Below, in pieces: positions 9,146 to 16,960 of a stretch of DNA of 64,000 nt. The DNA comes from Bradyrhizobium rifense. GTDB taxonomy: Bacteria > Pseudomonadota > Alphaproteobacteria > Rhizobiales > Xanthobacteraceae. The DNA lies in the NCBI RefSeq assembly GCF_008123425.1, contig NZ_VSSS01000084.1, forward strand, positions 1 to 64,000, in the 5' to 3' direction. The position numbers were made by a program, and so were the translations under genes. The notes beneath the pieces were generated by a model. The model was given only the letters and a program-made list of their open reading frames with translations. It did no database searches and was not told where the DNA came from. How positions within the stretch are numbered: the first letter of the stretch is position 1; the number at the start of each line of letters is the position of its first letter.

Positions 9146-9486
9146 CGCAACAGAGAGGCTAAGCAGCGTTCAAGCTCCTCAATTTGGAACGGCTTTTCAA
9201 GGACCGGATAACCTTTAAATCCTTCAGGTAGACCGTCCGCCCCGTATCCGCTCGCAAAGGCAAAGGGGACGCCTTTGCGTTGCAGCGCTTCTGCGATACG
9301 GTCAGAACTATGTGCGCCAAGCTGTATGTCGAGAATGGCGGCATCGACGCCCGGCGCAGAAGCGAGCAAAAGCCCATTCTCCAAATCGTTAGCTTCGCCA
9401 GCGACGCTATGCCCTAGCTCGACCAGCATGTCCGCAATCATCATAAGTATGAGCGATTCATCTTCGATCAGAAGCACAGATGCCAT
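9142..9486 (-). CDS. single-domain response regulator (CheY-like receiver)
   Basis: This 114-residue receiver has 'LLIEDESLILMMIADML' at the N-terminus, the phosphoacceptor Asp in 'AAILDIQLGAHSSDRIAEAL' and 'VLEKPFQIEELERCL' with the conserved Lys. The 'LDIQLG' form is typical of receivers paired with HWE/HisKA_2 kinases in rhizobia, such as the kinase at 21904-24615. It converges with the receiver at 8801-9145; the two stop codons overlap. I found no EcfG-like box in front of it. Confidence 0.88.
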   Translation of the reverse strand: MASVLLIEDESLILMMIADMLVELGHSVAGEANDLENGLLLASAPGVDAAILDIQLGAHSSDRIAEALQRKGVPFAFASGYGADGLPEGFKGYPVLEKPFQIEELERCLASLLR

Positions 9487-9660
9487 AACGCTGCCCCCAA
9501 GCGCATTCTACCTAACTACAACATCCCGAGCTATGCAATTTGACATGGCTCAGAGCGGACTCGCGTCCTTGCGCGTAGAAATAGTCGTGTGACCATAATT
9601 GGCCAAGGCCGTCCAATGTCCTCGTGCACCCCAATCCGTCGCCCCGAATGGCGCAATCGC

Positions 9661-9909
9661 TCAGAAAAGGAGCCCCCAGACGTCCGGGCCGAAGGCCATG
9701 GCTGCCACCAGGGACAAAAGCATCCTGCTCCACAGAAGATCGCGACCAATTTTGAGTTCATCGAGGTCCGTGTCCGTGCCGGTCGCGCGCGCCAGCGCCT
9801 TAGCCGTCCATTCCATGGTTCGGTCTCCTCTGAAAGCCACTATGCCAGCCGTTGCAGCTTTCGCCGCCGTCGAGTGTGAATTGGCTCTCACGCGTGGGTG
9901 GTGAAGCAT
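9661..9909 (-). CDS. small hypothetical protein with hydrophobic C-terminus, 82 aa
   Basis: The start at 9909 has a strong AGGAGGAAAGCC site directly upstream; an internal ATG at 9816 (51 aa product) also has an AGAGGAGACC site, so either could be used. The last 25 residues (LLWSRMLLSLVAAMAFGPDVWGLLF) are hydrophobic and could form one membrane helix. No known domain. It is downstream of the decayed 9971-10890 tract on the same strand. Confidence 0.5.
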   Translation of the reverse strand: MLHHPRVRANSHSTAAKAATAGIVAFRGDRTMEWTAKALARATGTDTDLDELKIGRDLLWSRMLLSLVAAMAFGPDVWGLLF

Positions 9910-9970
9910 GGCTTTCCTCCTGATTGGATCCGATCCGCAAACCTGGCGCGCGAAGACGGGCCTGAAGGAT

Positions 9971-10281
9971 TCAGAGAGCCATGATTTCCTGGGCGCGGAT
10001 GACGATCTCCTCCTGCAAGAGCTCCCGTTCGAGCCTCTCGCGGAGGGACCGCCGGAATTCGGGTGCGAGTTTACCGACGATGACCTCGACGACCGCGATG
10101 TCGTCACGCTCGGTCGTGTCGCCGCTGCGCCACAGGCCATCTGCCGGGGCGCGGATGTAGCTCGTCGCCCCGCCGAACTTGTCGGTCAGTTCTGTAGGAA
10201 TTTGTCGAACCATTCCTTGGAAACCGGCTCGCCCTTTCCGGTCTCCTTCGGCACGAGGTTCTGCAGCGGAAGGGGCCTGAC
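9971..10281 (-). pseudogene. conserved hypothetical protein, frameshifted
   Basis: Joining two frames gives a protein of about 103 residues: 'LPLQNLVPKETGKGEPVSKEWFDKFLQ' followed by 'ELTDKFGGATSYIRAPADGLWR' and ending 'QEEIVIRAQEIMAL'. I recall this family as a common uncharacterised rhizobial protein of about 100 aa. One G is missing at about 10195 (CAGGAACTG became CAGAACTG), and the frame then hits a stop. The N-terminal half is now fused in frame to the end of the upstream cysteine hydrolase remnant, so the original start codon is unclear. Confidence 0.6.
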
Positions 10282-10890
10282 CCGGCCGTCGGGCGGGCAG
10301 TTCCCGAGAAGCGTTTCGCTCGTAACGCACTCCACCTGCTGTCCGAACCGGTTCATGTAGATGTTCATCATGGAATCATGCGTCTCGTCTGCCGAGCTGC
10401 AAAGCGCATCGGCGACGAGAATCACGAGGAAGCCCCAGTCGACCGCGCCCAGTACGGTCGCGAGGACGCAGACGTCGGTTTCGCCGCCCGTGACGACGAC
10501 CGTTTCGATGCCGGCTTCGCGAAGCTGCGCATGAAGCCCGCTCCCCGTCCAAGGCGAGTAGACGTACTTGTCCAAAGTGCGCGCGGGCGGGACGAAGCGG
10601 GCGAGCTCCGGCACCAGGTCGACCATATTCGGCCCGAGCCGGTCGATGGTCATCTAACTCCAGCGTTCGTAATACCGCCGCCACATGCCGGCGCCCTGGC
10701 CTGGGCTTTGCGCCGGAATGAAACGCGTGAAGATTGTCCGCTCGGGATGGGCGGAGGTGATCGCGACGACGTTCGGCAGGACGCGCGGCAACCACGGCAT
10801 CGTCCAATCCGTACCTCAAGCGAACATCCGCTACATGTCGACGCAGAAATGGACTGCGTTCCGGGGGAGCGCCGTAGCGGAGTTCGTCAC
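10282..10890 (-). pseudogene. isochorismatase-like cysteine hydrolase with three in-frame stops
   Basis: Read from the GTG at 10890, the frame gives 'NAVHFCVDM', TAG, 'RMFA', TGA, 'GTDWTMPWLPRVLPNVVAI' and 'PERTIFTRFIPAQSPGQGAG', then TAG before 'MTIDRLGPNMVDLVPELARFV', and finally 'VVVTGGETDVCVLATVLGAVD'. It aligns along its whole length with the gene at 14469-15077. There are no frameshifts, only three nonsense codons (one where the family has Gln after 'DM'), so sequencing indels cannot explain it. The C-terminal part from 10653 keeps the nucleophile Cys but lacks the Asp region. Copy one of three in this window. Confidence 0.85.
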
Positions 10891-10965
10891 CCCTTCGTCA
10901 TGGGCTTATCCTCAAGCCAGCCCTAACGGTGGTGTAGAGGCTTCGTTCCTCCGTTTGCCGAAGGG

Positions 10966-11302
10966 CTACAGCGAAGGAAGCCGTTTCTGATCTCCGTCGG
11001 GCAGGATGACGCGCGCACGGTCGCCGGCCGCCATCTGTCCGCCGGCTCGCATCAGGCCCAGGACGCCGCATCTGAATGCAGGGCCGGTTTTGGCCGACGA
11101 CACGACCTGCCTTTTCAGGCCGTCTTTGAGGCGGTCGATGAGCACGCAGGGCGTCCGGAGGCCCGACGACCGCCTCAGGCCCGAGTGCGATGCGCGTGCC
11201 GAGCGGCATCCGCTCGAGGTCCAGGCCAGCCGTGGTGATGTTCTCGCCGAGCTGTCCGGGACCTATGTCGTAACCCGCCACCCAATCTTCCCGGATCAGT
11301 CC
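10966..11302 (-). pseudogene. MOSC-domain protein remnant
   Basis: The fragment begins with 'EDWVAGYDIGPGQLGENITTAGLDLERMPLGTRIALG', the core of the MOSC (molybdenum cofactor sulfurase C-terminal) fold, and after an extra base near 11155 continues as 'VVGLRTPCVLIDRLKDGL', 'CGVLGLMRAGG' and 'AAGDRARVILPDG' to a stop at 10966. MOSC proteins handle sulfur-carrying molybdenum cofactor. The N-terminal part is missing: the frame is cut by the stop codon of the adjacent SemiSWEET remnant. This looks like a deletion joining two half-genes plus a frameshift. Confidence 0.7.
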
Positions 11303-11466
11303 CTACACGGCCCAAAGGCCGAGGCCCAGCATCAGGGCCGTCAGCATGCCGAGCGAGAGATCGTCCTTGGAATTGCGCGGCCAGGTCTCCTCACCTGCGG
11401 AATGTAGGAAAGCGAGGCAAGAAGGGCGGCGATGCTGCCGATATAGGTGGCGAGAGATCCGGACAT
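11303..11466 (-). pseudogene. SemiSWEET-type PQ-loop protein, truncated and frameshifted
   Basis: From the ATG at 11466 the frame reads 'MSGSLATYIGSIAALLASLSYIPQV', the first helix and PQ motif of SemiSWEET sugar-transporter-like proteins. After a one-base shift near 11395 it continues 'TWPRNSKDDLSLGMLTALMLGLGLWAV' and stops. A complete SemiSWEET has a third helix of about 30 more residues; here the gene ends where MOSC sequence begins. Confidence 0.7.
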
Positions 11467-11550
11467 GACCGTCGACGGGGCGACTAGTGGCCGTTCCTCC
11501 GCGCGAACGCTTGGCACCTTGAGAACTGCCGCGCGTTATAGGATTCCCCA

Positions 11551-12144
11551 ATGAACATCAGAGGATCGATGTCCCTTCTCACCGTGAAACCGACCAAGAT
11601 CGACAAGACGATCGCGCGGGCGGTGTCGCGCAAGACCAACCATCGTACGGAAACGGTCGCCCGCGGGTTGACGTGGGGCGCCGACGAAAAAATCCTTTTG
11701 GCCTTGGCGGCCGTAGGTTGGGTGGTGTCGCGCACGCAAGGAGAGCCGCTGCGCCGCGCCGGCAATCATGCTGTGCTGGTGGCCGCGACGGCTTCCGTGC
11801 TTCCGCACGTGTTGAAGTCGGTCTTCGACCAAACGCGTCCAGACCGGAAGACGGTGTTGGGGCATGTTCACGGGATCTCCTTCTCCGGCAAGCGCAAAGA
11901 TGCCTTTCCGTCGGGACACGCACTGCACATGGGAGCGCTGGCATCGGCGGCGGGCCCGCTGCCGGCTGGGCCCCGCCGGGCGATACGGGTGCTGGCGGTA
12001 GGCCTTTGTCTGACGCGCATCGTCGTGCTGGCGCACTGGGCCAGCGACGTCGTCGCCGGCTTCGCGCTTGGCGCGGCACTCGAACGGATGCTTCGCTTAT
12101 GGACCGGCTATCCTATCAAGGAGACAGATCATGCCGATACTTGA
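11551..12144 (+). CDS. PAP2-family membrane phosphatase
   Basis: This is a 197-residue PAP2 (phosphatidic acid phosphatase/bromoperoxidase) superfamily protein. The three phosphatase signatures are intact: Lys89 with Arg96-Pro97 ('KSVFDQTRP'), 'PSGH' at 120-123 and Arg156, His162 and Asp166 in 'RIVVLAHWASD'. Hydrophobic stretches near 48-60, 73-86 and 145-175 suggest three or more membrane spans. Likely substrates are lipid phosphates such as undecaprenyl pyrophosphate or phosphatidic acid, but the sequence does not decide. The cupin gene starts inside its last codons. A paralogue lies at 13912-14466. Confidence 0.88.
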   Translation: MNIRGSMSLLTVKPTKIDKTIARAVSRKTNHRTETVARGLTWGADEKILLALAAVGWVVSRTQGEPLRRAGNHAVLVAATASVLPHVLKSVFDQTRPDRKTVLGHVHGISFSGKRKDAFPSGHALHMGALASAAGPLPAGPRRAIRVLAVGLCLTRIVVLAHWASDVVAGFALGAALERMLRLWTGYPIKETDHADT

Positions 12145-12736
12145 GGACCTTAAGGAGTACGCGGAACGCGCCACCGGCCTTCATCGTCCGGGCAAGCGTC
12201 AGGCTGCCGAACTGCCTCATCCAAGGAAGCCGCATGTGGTCCGATTTAGGGATGACGGCCTTGTACCCAACCACCCGCGGTGGCCGCTAACACTGTACAG
12301 AAGCGCCGTTAGAATCGACGAGCGGCACGACCCGGCGGCGGTGCTCGAAGACCTGTTCGAAGCCAATGGCTGGGGGGATAGCTGGCGCAACGGCATCTAC
12401 GACTATGTTCACTACCATTCGAGAATTCACGAGGTGCTCGGGATCGCGCGCGGCAAAGGGCGCGTCCGCTTCGGCGGAAACAAGGGACGGATCTTCACAC
12501 TGAAGGCCGGTGACGTCGCGATTCTCCCCGCCGGCACGGGACATCAATGCCTCTCTGAGGAGGACGACTTCCTCGTCGTCGGTGCCTATCCGCCCGTCGG
12601 CACCTACGACGAGTGCACGGAGGTCGAGGACCGTCCGAAAGCTCTGCAGAGGATTCCAAAGGTGCCGGTCCCGCGCAAGGATCCGGTGTATGGCGCAGAC
12701 GGCCCGCTCTTAAGGTTGTGGAAGAAATCCAAATGA
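12131..12736 (+). CDS. cupin-fold protein
   Basis: The start at 12131 is chosen for its AAGGAGACAG ribosome site; it overlaps the PAP2 gene by 14 nt. The 201-residue product has the single cupin barrel 'YDYVHYHSRIHEVLGIARGKGRVRFGG' (metal-binding HxH and Glu) and 'LKAGDVAILPAGTGHQCL' (second His). A C-terminal 'VGAYPPVGTYDECTE' and 'VPVPRKDPVYG' stretch resembles YjlB-type cupins. The substrate is unknown. It is coupled by an ATGA overlap to the DUF3147 gene. Confidence 0.85.
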   Translation: MPILEDLKEYAERATGLHRPGKRQAAELPHPRKPHVVRFRDDGLVPNHPRWPLTLYRSAVRIDERHDPAAVLEDLFEANGWGDSWRNGIYDYVHYHSRIHEVLGIARGKGRVRFGGNKGRIFTLKAGDVAILPAGTGHQCLSEEDDFLVVGAYPPVGTYDECTEVEDRPKALQRIPKVPVPRKDPVYGADGPLLRLWKKSK

Positions 12737-13080
12737 GCGAGTACGTCGTTCGATTTCTGGTCGGAGGCGCCGTGGTGTCGGCTTTCGCGATGCTCGGAGA
12801 CGTGCTGAGGCCCAAGAGCTTCGCCGGCCTGTTCGGAGCCGCGCCCTCGGTCGCGCTCGCCACTCTTGGCATCGCAATCTATCGGCACGGCCAATCCTAC
12901 GCAGCCGTCCAGACCCACTCCATGATGGCCGGCGCCGTTGCGCTCGCGGTCTACAGCGTCGTGGTGTGCCAGCTCTTGATCCGGGCGCGCATGCGCGCTC
13001 TGCCGGCTACGCTGCTCTCGATCGCCGTGTGGCTCACCGCGGCCTTCGGCCTGTGGGCGGTCGCGGGAGGTCAGGCATGA
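12733..13080 (+). CDS. DUF3147-like membrane protein
   Basis: This is a 115-residue integral membrane protein starting MSEYVVRFLVGGAVVSAFAMLGDVLRPKSFAGLFGAAPSVAL, the signature of the DUF3147 family. Hydrophobicity suggests four helices (about 5-22, 34-52, 62-82, 92-112). Function unknown. Start and stop codons overlap by 4 nt with the genes on both sides, so PAP2, cupin and the two DUF3147 genes form one tightly packed operon. Confidence 0.75.
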   Translation: MSEYVVRFLVGGAVVSAFAMLGDVLRPKSFAGLFGAAPSVALATLGIAIYRHGQSYAAVQTHSMMAGAVALAVYSVVVCQLLIRARMRALPATLLSIAVWLTAAFGLWAVAGGQA

Positions 13081-13565
13081 GCACGCCGATCAAGATTTCG
13101 CCGTCGTCGCTGCGGGAGGGGCGGTGGTACGAGTACGTGGTCCGCTTCGTGCTGGGCGGGGCGGCGACGGTCTTCACCGGCCTGGTCAGCACTTGGTACG
13201 GGGCTTCGATCGGCGGCCTCTTCCTGGCTTTGCCAGCAATCTTCTGCGCCAGCGCCACGCTCATCGAAAAACATGAGATCCGCCGCATGCGGGAGGCCGG
13301 TCTCGATGGCACGCGTCGCGGACGACATGCCGCCGCACTGGATGCCGCTGGCGCCGCGCTCGGAGCGCTGGGTATGCTGGCGTTCGCCGGGCTCTTCTCG
13401 CTGCTGGTCCAACAAAGCGTCGCAGGCGCATTCGCGGGCGCCTCACTGGCGTGGCTCGCGGTTTCGGTCGCAGCCTGGTTCGCGCGCCGCAAAGCAAGGT
13501 TATCCAGGAGTTCGCCTGCTCGCGCGAAAAGCCGGCCCGCGATAAAGCGAAGCCGGCCCTTCTGA
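13077..13565 (+). CDS. DUF3147-like membrane protein, second copy
   Basis: This 162-residue relative of the preceding gene shares 'YEYVVRFVLGGAATVFTGLVSTWYGASIGGLFLALPAIFCASATLIEKHE'. It begins with a short cytoplasmic tail and has four predicted helices. The C-terminal 35 residues (RKARLSRSSPARAKSRP...) are very basic and are encoded by the bases of a hairpin that looks like the terminator of the opposite strand, so the original stop may have been lost and the tail may be read-through. Confidence 0.72.
   Translation: MSTPIKISPSSLREGRWYEYVVRFVLGGAATVFTGLVSTWYGASIGGLFLALPAIFCASATLIEKHEIRRMREAGLDGTRRGRHAAALDAAGAALGALGMLAFAGLFSLLVQQSVAGAFAGASLAWLAVSVAAWFARRKARLSRSSPARAKSRPAIKRSRPF
13527..13561 (-). 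terminator. candidate terminator of a deleted DUF892 gene
   Basis: On the minus strand GGGCCGGC, a 13-nt loop and GGGCCGGCTTTT can pair through the self-complementary GCCGGC arms with flanking G-U pairs. It follows the DUF892 tail remnant at 13577-13633 directly. Confidence 0.45.
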
Positions 13566-13576
13566 GATGGCAGCCG

Positions 13577-13633
13577 TCAGGCCGCGTCGGAGGCCTTCGC
13601 GTTGATGCCCTTTCGCAAAGCCACCGTATTGGG
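13577..13633 (-). pseudogene. DUF892 (YciF-like) C-terminal remnant
   Basis: The frame reads 'PNTVALRKGINAKASDAA' and a stop, nearly identical to the last residues of the intact DUF892 protein at 17922-18437 ('LNTVALRKGVNKKAS'). Only the final 18 codons and the presumed terminator remain; the body of the gene has been deleted up to the neighbouring 28-aa ORF. Confidence 0.6.
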
Positions 13634-13648
13634 ACGCGGCTCGCCAGC

Positions 13649-13735
13649 CTAATGGTGCCAGAAGATCGCCAGCAGCAGAATGATCGGCAGCGGGATGCCC
13701 AGCAACCACAACAATGCGCCTCGTCCAAAACCCAT
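13649..13735 (-). CDS. 28-aa single-helix membrane peptide
   Basis: MGFGRGALLWLLGIPLPIILLLAIFWHH is one predicted transmembrane helix with a Gly-rich start and a Trp-His-His end. A textbook GGAGGAAAGAGCC ribosome site precedes the ATG. I recall very similar peptides from Bradyrhizobium genomes. No function is known. It lies alone between the DUF892 scar and the second PAP2 gene. Confidence 0.65.
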   Translation of the reverse strand: MGFGRGALLWLLGIPLPIILLLAIFWHH

Positions 13736-13911
13736 GGCTCTTTCCTCCAATCATCTGTCCCACGCTTTCAACGCCACCGTCCGCCGCACAGTTCCTCGCT
13801 GGGAACGGTTTTCGCGGCTGTTGATTGAGAGACCGAGACGACCTGCTCCGCTTGCCAATCGCTATTTTATGGGAGGGCAGGCCAATCGGGGAAAGGAGCT
13901 CAAGGCTATCG

Positions 13912-14466
13912 ATGACAATACGCGTGCACCCTTTACCCGCCGACACTGCGCTCGCGCGTGCGATCGCGCGCAACACCGGGCCCGTGCCCGAAGACGTATC
14001 TTCGATCATCACCTGGGGAGCTGATGGACATGTTCTGACGGCGCAAGCTGTCGGATGGTGGCTCTGGTCGCGCTCCAAGCCACCCGCGCAGCGACGGGCA
14101 AGCGATCATGTGCTGCTGACGACGTTAGCGGCAGTTCTGCTGCCTCACCTTTTGAAAACGCAGCTCGATCAGGTCCGGCCCGATCGCCGCACCGTGCGCG
14201 GCCATCTTCATGGCATTCCGCTCTCGGGCAAGGCGCTTGATGCGTTTCCCTCAGGCCATGCCGTGCATGTCGGAGCCCTTGCTTCCGCCGCGAACGAACT
14301 GCCGCCGGCCAGGAGAAACCTCGTCTGGGCCGTCGGTGCAGTTCTCGTCTCGACGCGCATCGTTTTGCTCGCGCACTGGGCAAGCGACGTGATCGCGGGT
14401 CTGGCGATCGGCGCTGTTCTCGATCACTTGATGCGGCGGCTGACCGGCTTCGGAAGGTCGCGCTAG
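13912..14466 (+). CDS. PAP2-family membrane phosphatase, second copy
   Basis: The paralogue of 11551-12144 has intact signatures: 'KTQLDQVRPDRRTV', 'FPSGHAVHVGALASA' and 'RIVLLAHWASDVIAG'. I start at the ATG at 13912 (MTIRVHPLPADTALARAIAR) with an AAAGGAG upstream; a longer frame from 13825 lacks a ribosome site and would add unrelated residues. The cysteine hydrolase gene follows after 2 nt, so the two are likely co-expressed. Confidence 0.85.
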   Translation: MTIRVHPLPADTALARAIARNTGPVPEDVSSIITWGADGHVLTAQAVGWWLWSRSKPPAQRRASDHVLLTTLAAVLLPHLLKTQLDQVRPDRRTVRGHLHGIPLSGKALDAFPSGHAVHVGALASAANELPPARRNLVWAVGAVLVSTRIVLLAHWASDVIAGLAIGAVLDHLMRRLTGFGRSR

Positions 14467-14468
14467 TC

Positions 14469-15077
14469 ATGGGGCAGTTGCTCTCACCGCCTGGCCCGCA
14501 TGCCGTCCATCTCTGCATCGACATGCAAGGATTGTTCGCGCCCGGTGCTCCATGGGCAACGCCTTGGCTTGAGCGTGCGCTACCCGAGGCGGTCAGGCTG
14601 ATTGCACACGCGCCGCAGCGTACCGTCTTCACGCGATTCATACCCGTCCGCAACAAGGCCGAGGCGCGCGGCGTCTGGAAGGCCTATTACGAGAAATGGG
14701 AATGCGTGACACGTGATAGGGTCGATCCGGCGCTGCTGGAGCTGATGCCGGCCCTGCTGCGCTTCGTACCGCGTGCCACGGTCATCGACCGCCAAACCTA
14801 CTGCGCTTTCGCCAATGGCCGGCTGCAAGGCTTTCTGGACGGGCATCAGGTGGATACGCTGATCGTTTCCGGCGGTGAGACTGATGTTTGTGTGCTGGCC
14901 ACTGTGCTGGCCGCGGTCGATATCGGCTATCGCGTGATCCTTGCCGAAGACGCGCTATGCAGCTCGTCCGATGAGAGCCACGACGCCCTGCTCGATCTCT
15001 ATACCAAGCGCTTCAGCCTGCAAATCGAGGTGGCATCGGTTGACCGCATTCTAGCGAGTTGGGCGGTCGATGACTGA
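14469..15077 (+). CDS. isochorismatase-like cysteine hydrolase
   Basis: This 202-residue protein has the isochorismatase/nicotinamidase fold: 'HLCIDMQGLFAPG' with catalytic Asp18, 'RTVFTRFIP', and 'VSGGETDVCVLATVLAAVD' with the cis-peptide and nucleophile Cys141. At the usual catalytic lysine ('DK') this copy has Arg108 ('VIDRQTYCAF'), whereas both broken paralogues here keep Lys. The activity is therefore uncertain; the substrate is unknown and family members hydrolyse amides or vinyl ethers. It directly follows the second PAP2 gene. This is the only one of three copies with an open frame. Confidence 0.85.
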   Translation: MGQLLSPPGPHAVHLCIDMQGLFAPGAPWATPWLERALPEAVRLIAHAPQRTVFTRFIPVRNKAEARGVWKAYYEKWECVTRDRVDPALLELMPALLRFVPRATVIDRQTYCAFANGRLQGFLDGHQVDTLIVSGGETDVCVLATVLAAVDIGYRVILAEDALCSSSDESHDALLDLYTKRFSLQIEVASVDRILASWAVDD

Positions 15078-15223
15078 GCGCGCAGGCGTACGAGGGAACT
15101 TTTGGGCGCGCTTAACATAGGTTAGACTTGCGATTGCAAAGCAAACACTTCGATCAACGGGCTTGAATTGAAGCCGATCACATGGCCCGATGGGCGGGCG
15201 TCCCGCCAATCAGGATCGAAACT

Positions 15224-16624
15224 GTGAGCCGTACCAAAAGGCGCCTTTACCAATTGCTTCTCGCAGCCGCGCTGCTGGCGGCGGGGGCAGCGGCTGCCCA
15301 GGAAGACAAGAAGACCGACGACGATAAGCCGGCCGATCCCGATACGGGCGAAAGTACCGTGGAGGAAAAGACGCTGGGTCTCCTTCCCAACCCTTTCCAA
15401 AAATACGGCGTCAAATTCGCGGCCACCTATATCGGCGAAGTGCTGGGCAACCCTTCCGGCGGACTGAAACAGGGTTCTGTCTACGAAGGTCGGTTGAACC
15501 TCGCCGTGGACCTAGACCTGCAAAAGCTCGCCGGCCTCGACCAGCTGACATTCCATGCCAACATGTTCCAGATTCATGGCGGCGGGTTGTCGCGCGGCAG
15601 TCTACAGAATTACTTTGTGGTCAGCGGAATCGAGGCGTTGCCGTCTACGCGTCTTTACGAGGCGTACTTTGAAAAGCAGTGGGGCAACAAGAAAGTCTCA
15701 ATCAAAGTGGGGCAACTCGCGGCCGACAGCGAGTTCTTCAATACCAAATACACCGACGTGCTGACAAACGCCTCGATGGGCTGGCCGGCTATCACCTCGC
15801 TTGATTTGCCAAGCGGCGGTCCGTCGCCTCCCTTGGCTGCCATGGGAGCCCGACTTCTGGTGAATGTCACTGAGCAATTGTCCGTTCTTGGCGGCATCTT
15901 CGATGGCGATCAGGCTGGGCCCGGCCCCGGCGATCCGCAGGAGCGTAACCGGTATGGCGTCAACTTCCGCGTCAACGATCCGCCCCTGCTGCTCGGCCAG
16001 ATCCAGTATGCCTGGAATAACACAAAGGGCGATCCGAACCCGGCCGGCCAGATCAAGTTTGGCGGCTGGCGTCATTTTGGGTCTTTCGCCGATCAGAGAT
16101 TGGCGTCCAATGGCGTCTCACTCGCTTCACCTGTTAGCAGCGGCGAACCTCTGCTCCTGTCCGGTGATGTCGGCGGCTGGATGGTATTCGAGCAAAAGCT
16201 CTATCGTGTGTCGAAAAGCGACGACCATGGCATCGGCATCTTTGCGCGTATCTCGGGTGCGCCTGCCGACCGCAATCTTATTGATCGCTACGCCGACGCC
16301 GGCATCGAATTCATCGGACTCGACGACCGCCGTCCGGACGACAAGTTCGGAATCGCCGCCGGCTACGCGCATGTGTCGAAACGCGCCCAGAGGCTGGATG
16401 CCGACTATCGCACATTCGTCGATCCCGCCTGGCCGACGCGGAGTTTCGAGGGCCTACTGACAGCCGTGTATCAATATCAGATCAGGGACGGGTGGACGTT
16501 ACAGCCCAATCTTCAATACATCATCCATCCGGGCGGAGGTGCCACCAACCCTTCAAGCGCAACGCCCGGCAAGGCTCTTCACAATGCGACGGTTCTTGGC
16601 CTGCGAACGACCATGAAGTTTTAG
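15224..16624 (+). CDS. oprB: carbohydrate porin, OprB family
   Basis: This is an outer-membrane beta-barrel for sugar uptake. The GTG at 15224 is preferred over an ATG at 15182 because it has an AGGA site and gives a clean signal peptide (MSRTKRRLYQLLLAAALLAAGAAAAQ). The mature part has the family's opening 'LGLLPNPFQKYGVKFAATYIGEVLGNPSGG', 'YEAYFEKQWGNKKVSIKVGQLAADSEF' and a terminal Phe ('LRTTMKF') for BAM insertion. The length of 466 residues is normal for OprB. It is monocistronic. Confidence 0.88.
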   Translation: MSRTKRRLYQLLLAAALLAAGAAAAQEDKKTDDDKPADPDTGESTVEEKTLGLLPNPFQKYGVKFAATYIGEVLGNPSGGLKQGSVYEGRLNLAVDLDLQKLAGLDQLTFHANMFQIHGGGLSRGSLQNYFVVSGIEALPSTRLYEAYFEKQWGNKKVSIKVGQLAADSEFFNTKYTDVLTNASMGWPAITSLDLPSGGPSPPLAAMGARLLVNVTEQLSVLGGIFDGDQAGPGPGDPQERNRYGVNFRVNDPPLLLGQIQYAWNNTKGDPNPAGQIKFGGWRHFGSFADQRLASNGVSLASPVSSGEPLLLSGDVGGWMVFEQKLYRVSKSDDHGIGIFARISGAPADRNLIDRYADAGIEFIGLDDRRPDDKFGIAAGYAHVSKRAQRLDADYRTFVDPAWPTRSFEGLLTAVYQYQIRDGWTLQPNLQYIIHPGGGATNPSSATPGKALHNATVLGLRTTMKF

Positions 16625-16716
16625 GCCGTGCCTGTAAACCTGGCGCCACGCGTTGCAGGAACAGGAAACGTCGAGACGGCCCGAATGACGCGTGACCGCG
16701 CAATGACTGTGCCCTG

Positions 16717-16920
16717 TTACTTCTTCTTGGGAACTTTCTTGCCTTTTTTGCGGGCCTTGGAAAGGCCGATCGCGACTGCCTGTTTCTTGCTCTTGACCTT
16801 GCCGCCCTTTCCGCCACGGCCACTTTTGGCCGTCCCCTTCTTGTACCGTCGCATCTCGCTCTTAACCTCCGAGCCCGAGCTCTTCGAGGTGCGACGCTTC
16901 TTCTTTGCTTTCTTTGCCAT
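16717..16920 (-). CDS. lysine-rich small protein (DUF6496-like)
   Basis: The 67-residue product MAKKAKKKRRTSKSSGSEVKSEMRRYKKG... is about one third Lys/Arg, with 'KSKKQAVAIGLSKARKKGKKVPKKK' at the end, typical of DUF6496. It probably binds nucleic acid; the role is unknown. The ATG at 16920 has a GGGAGAAA ribosome site; a longer frame to 16986 has none. Confidence 0.75.
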   Translation of the reverse strand: MAKKAKKKRRTSKSSGSEVKSEMRRYKKGTAKSGRGGKGGKVKSKKQAVAIGLSKARKKGKKVPKKK

Positions 16921-16960
16921 AGGTTTCTCCCTTTCCATATTCGGATAACGACAGACGTGG

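Noticed and set aside
15092-15115. GGAAC before the OprB gene
   Set aside because: No CGTT-like element at 16 or 17 nt.
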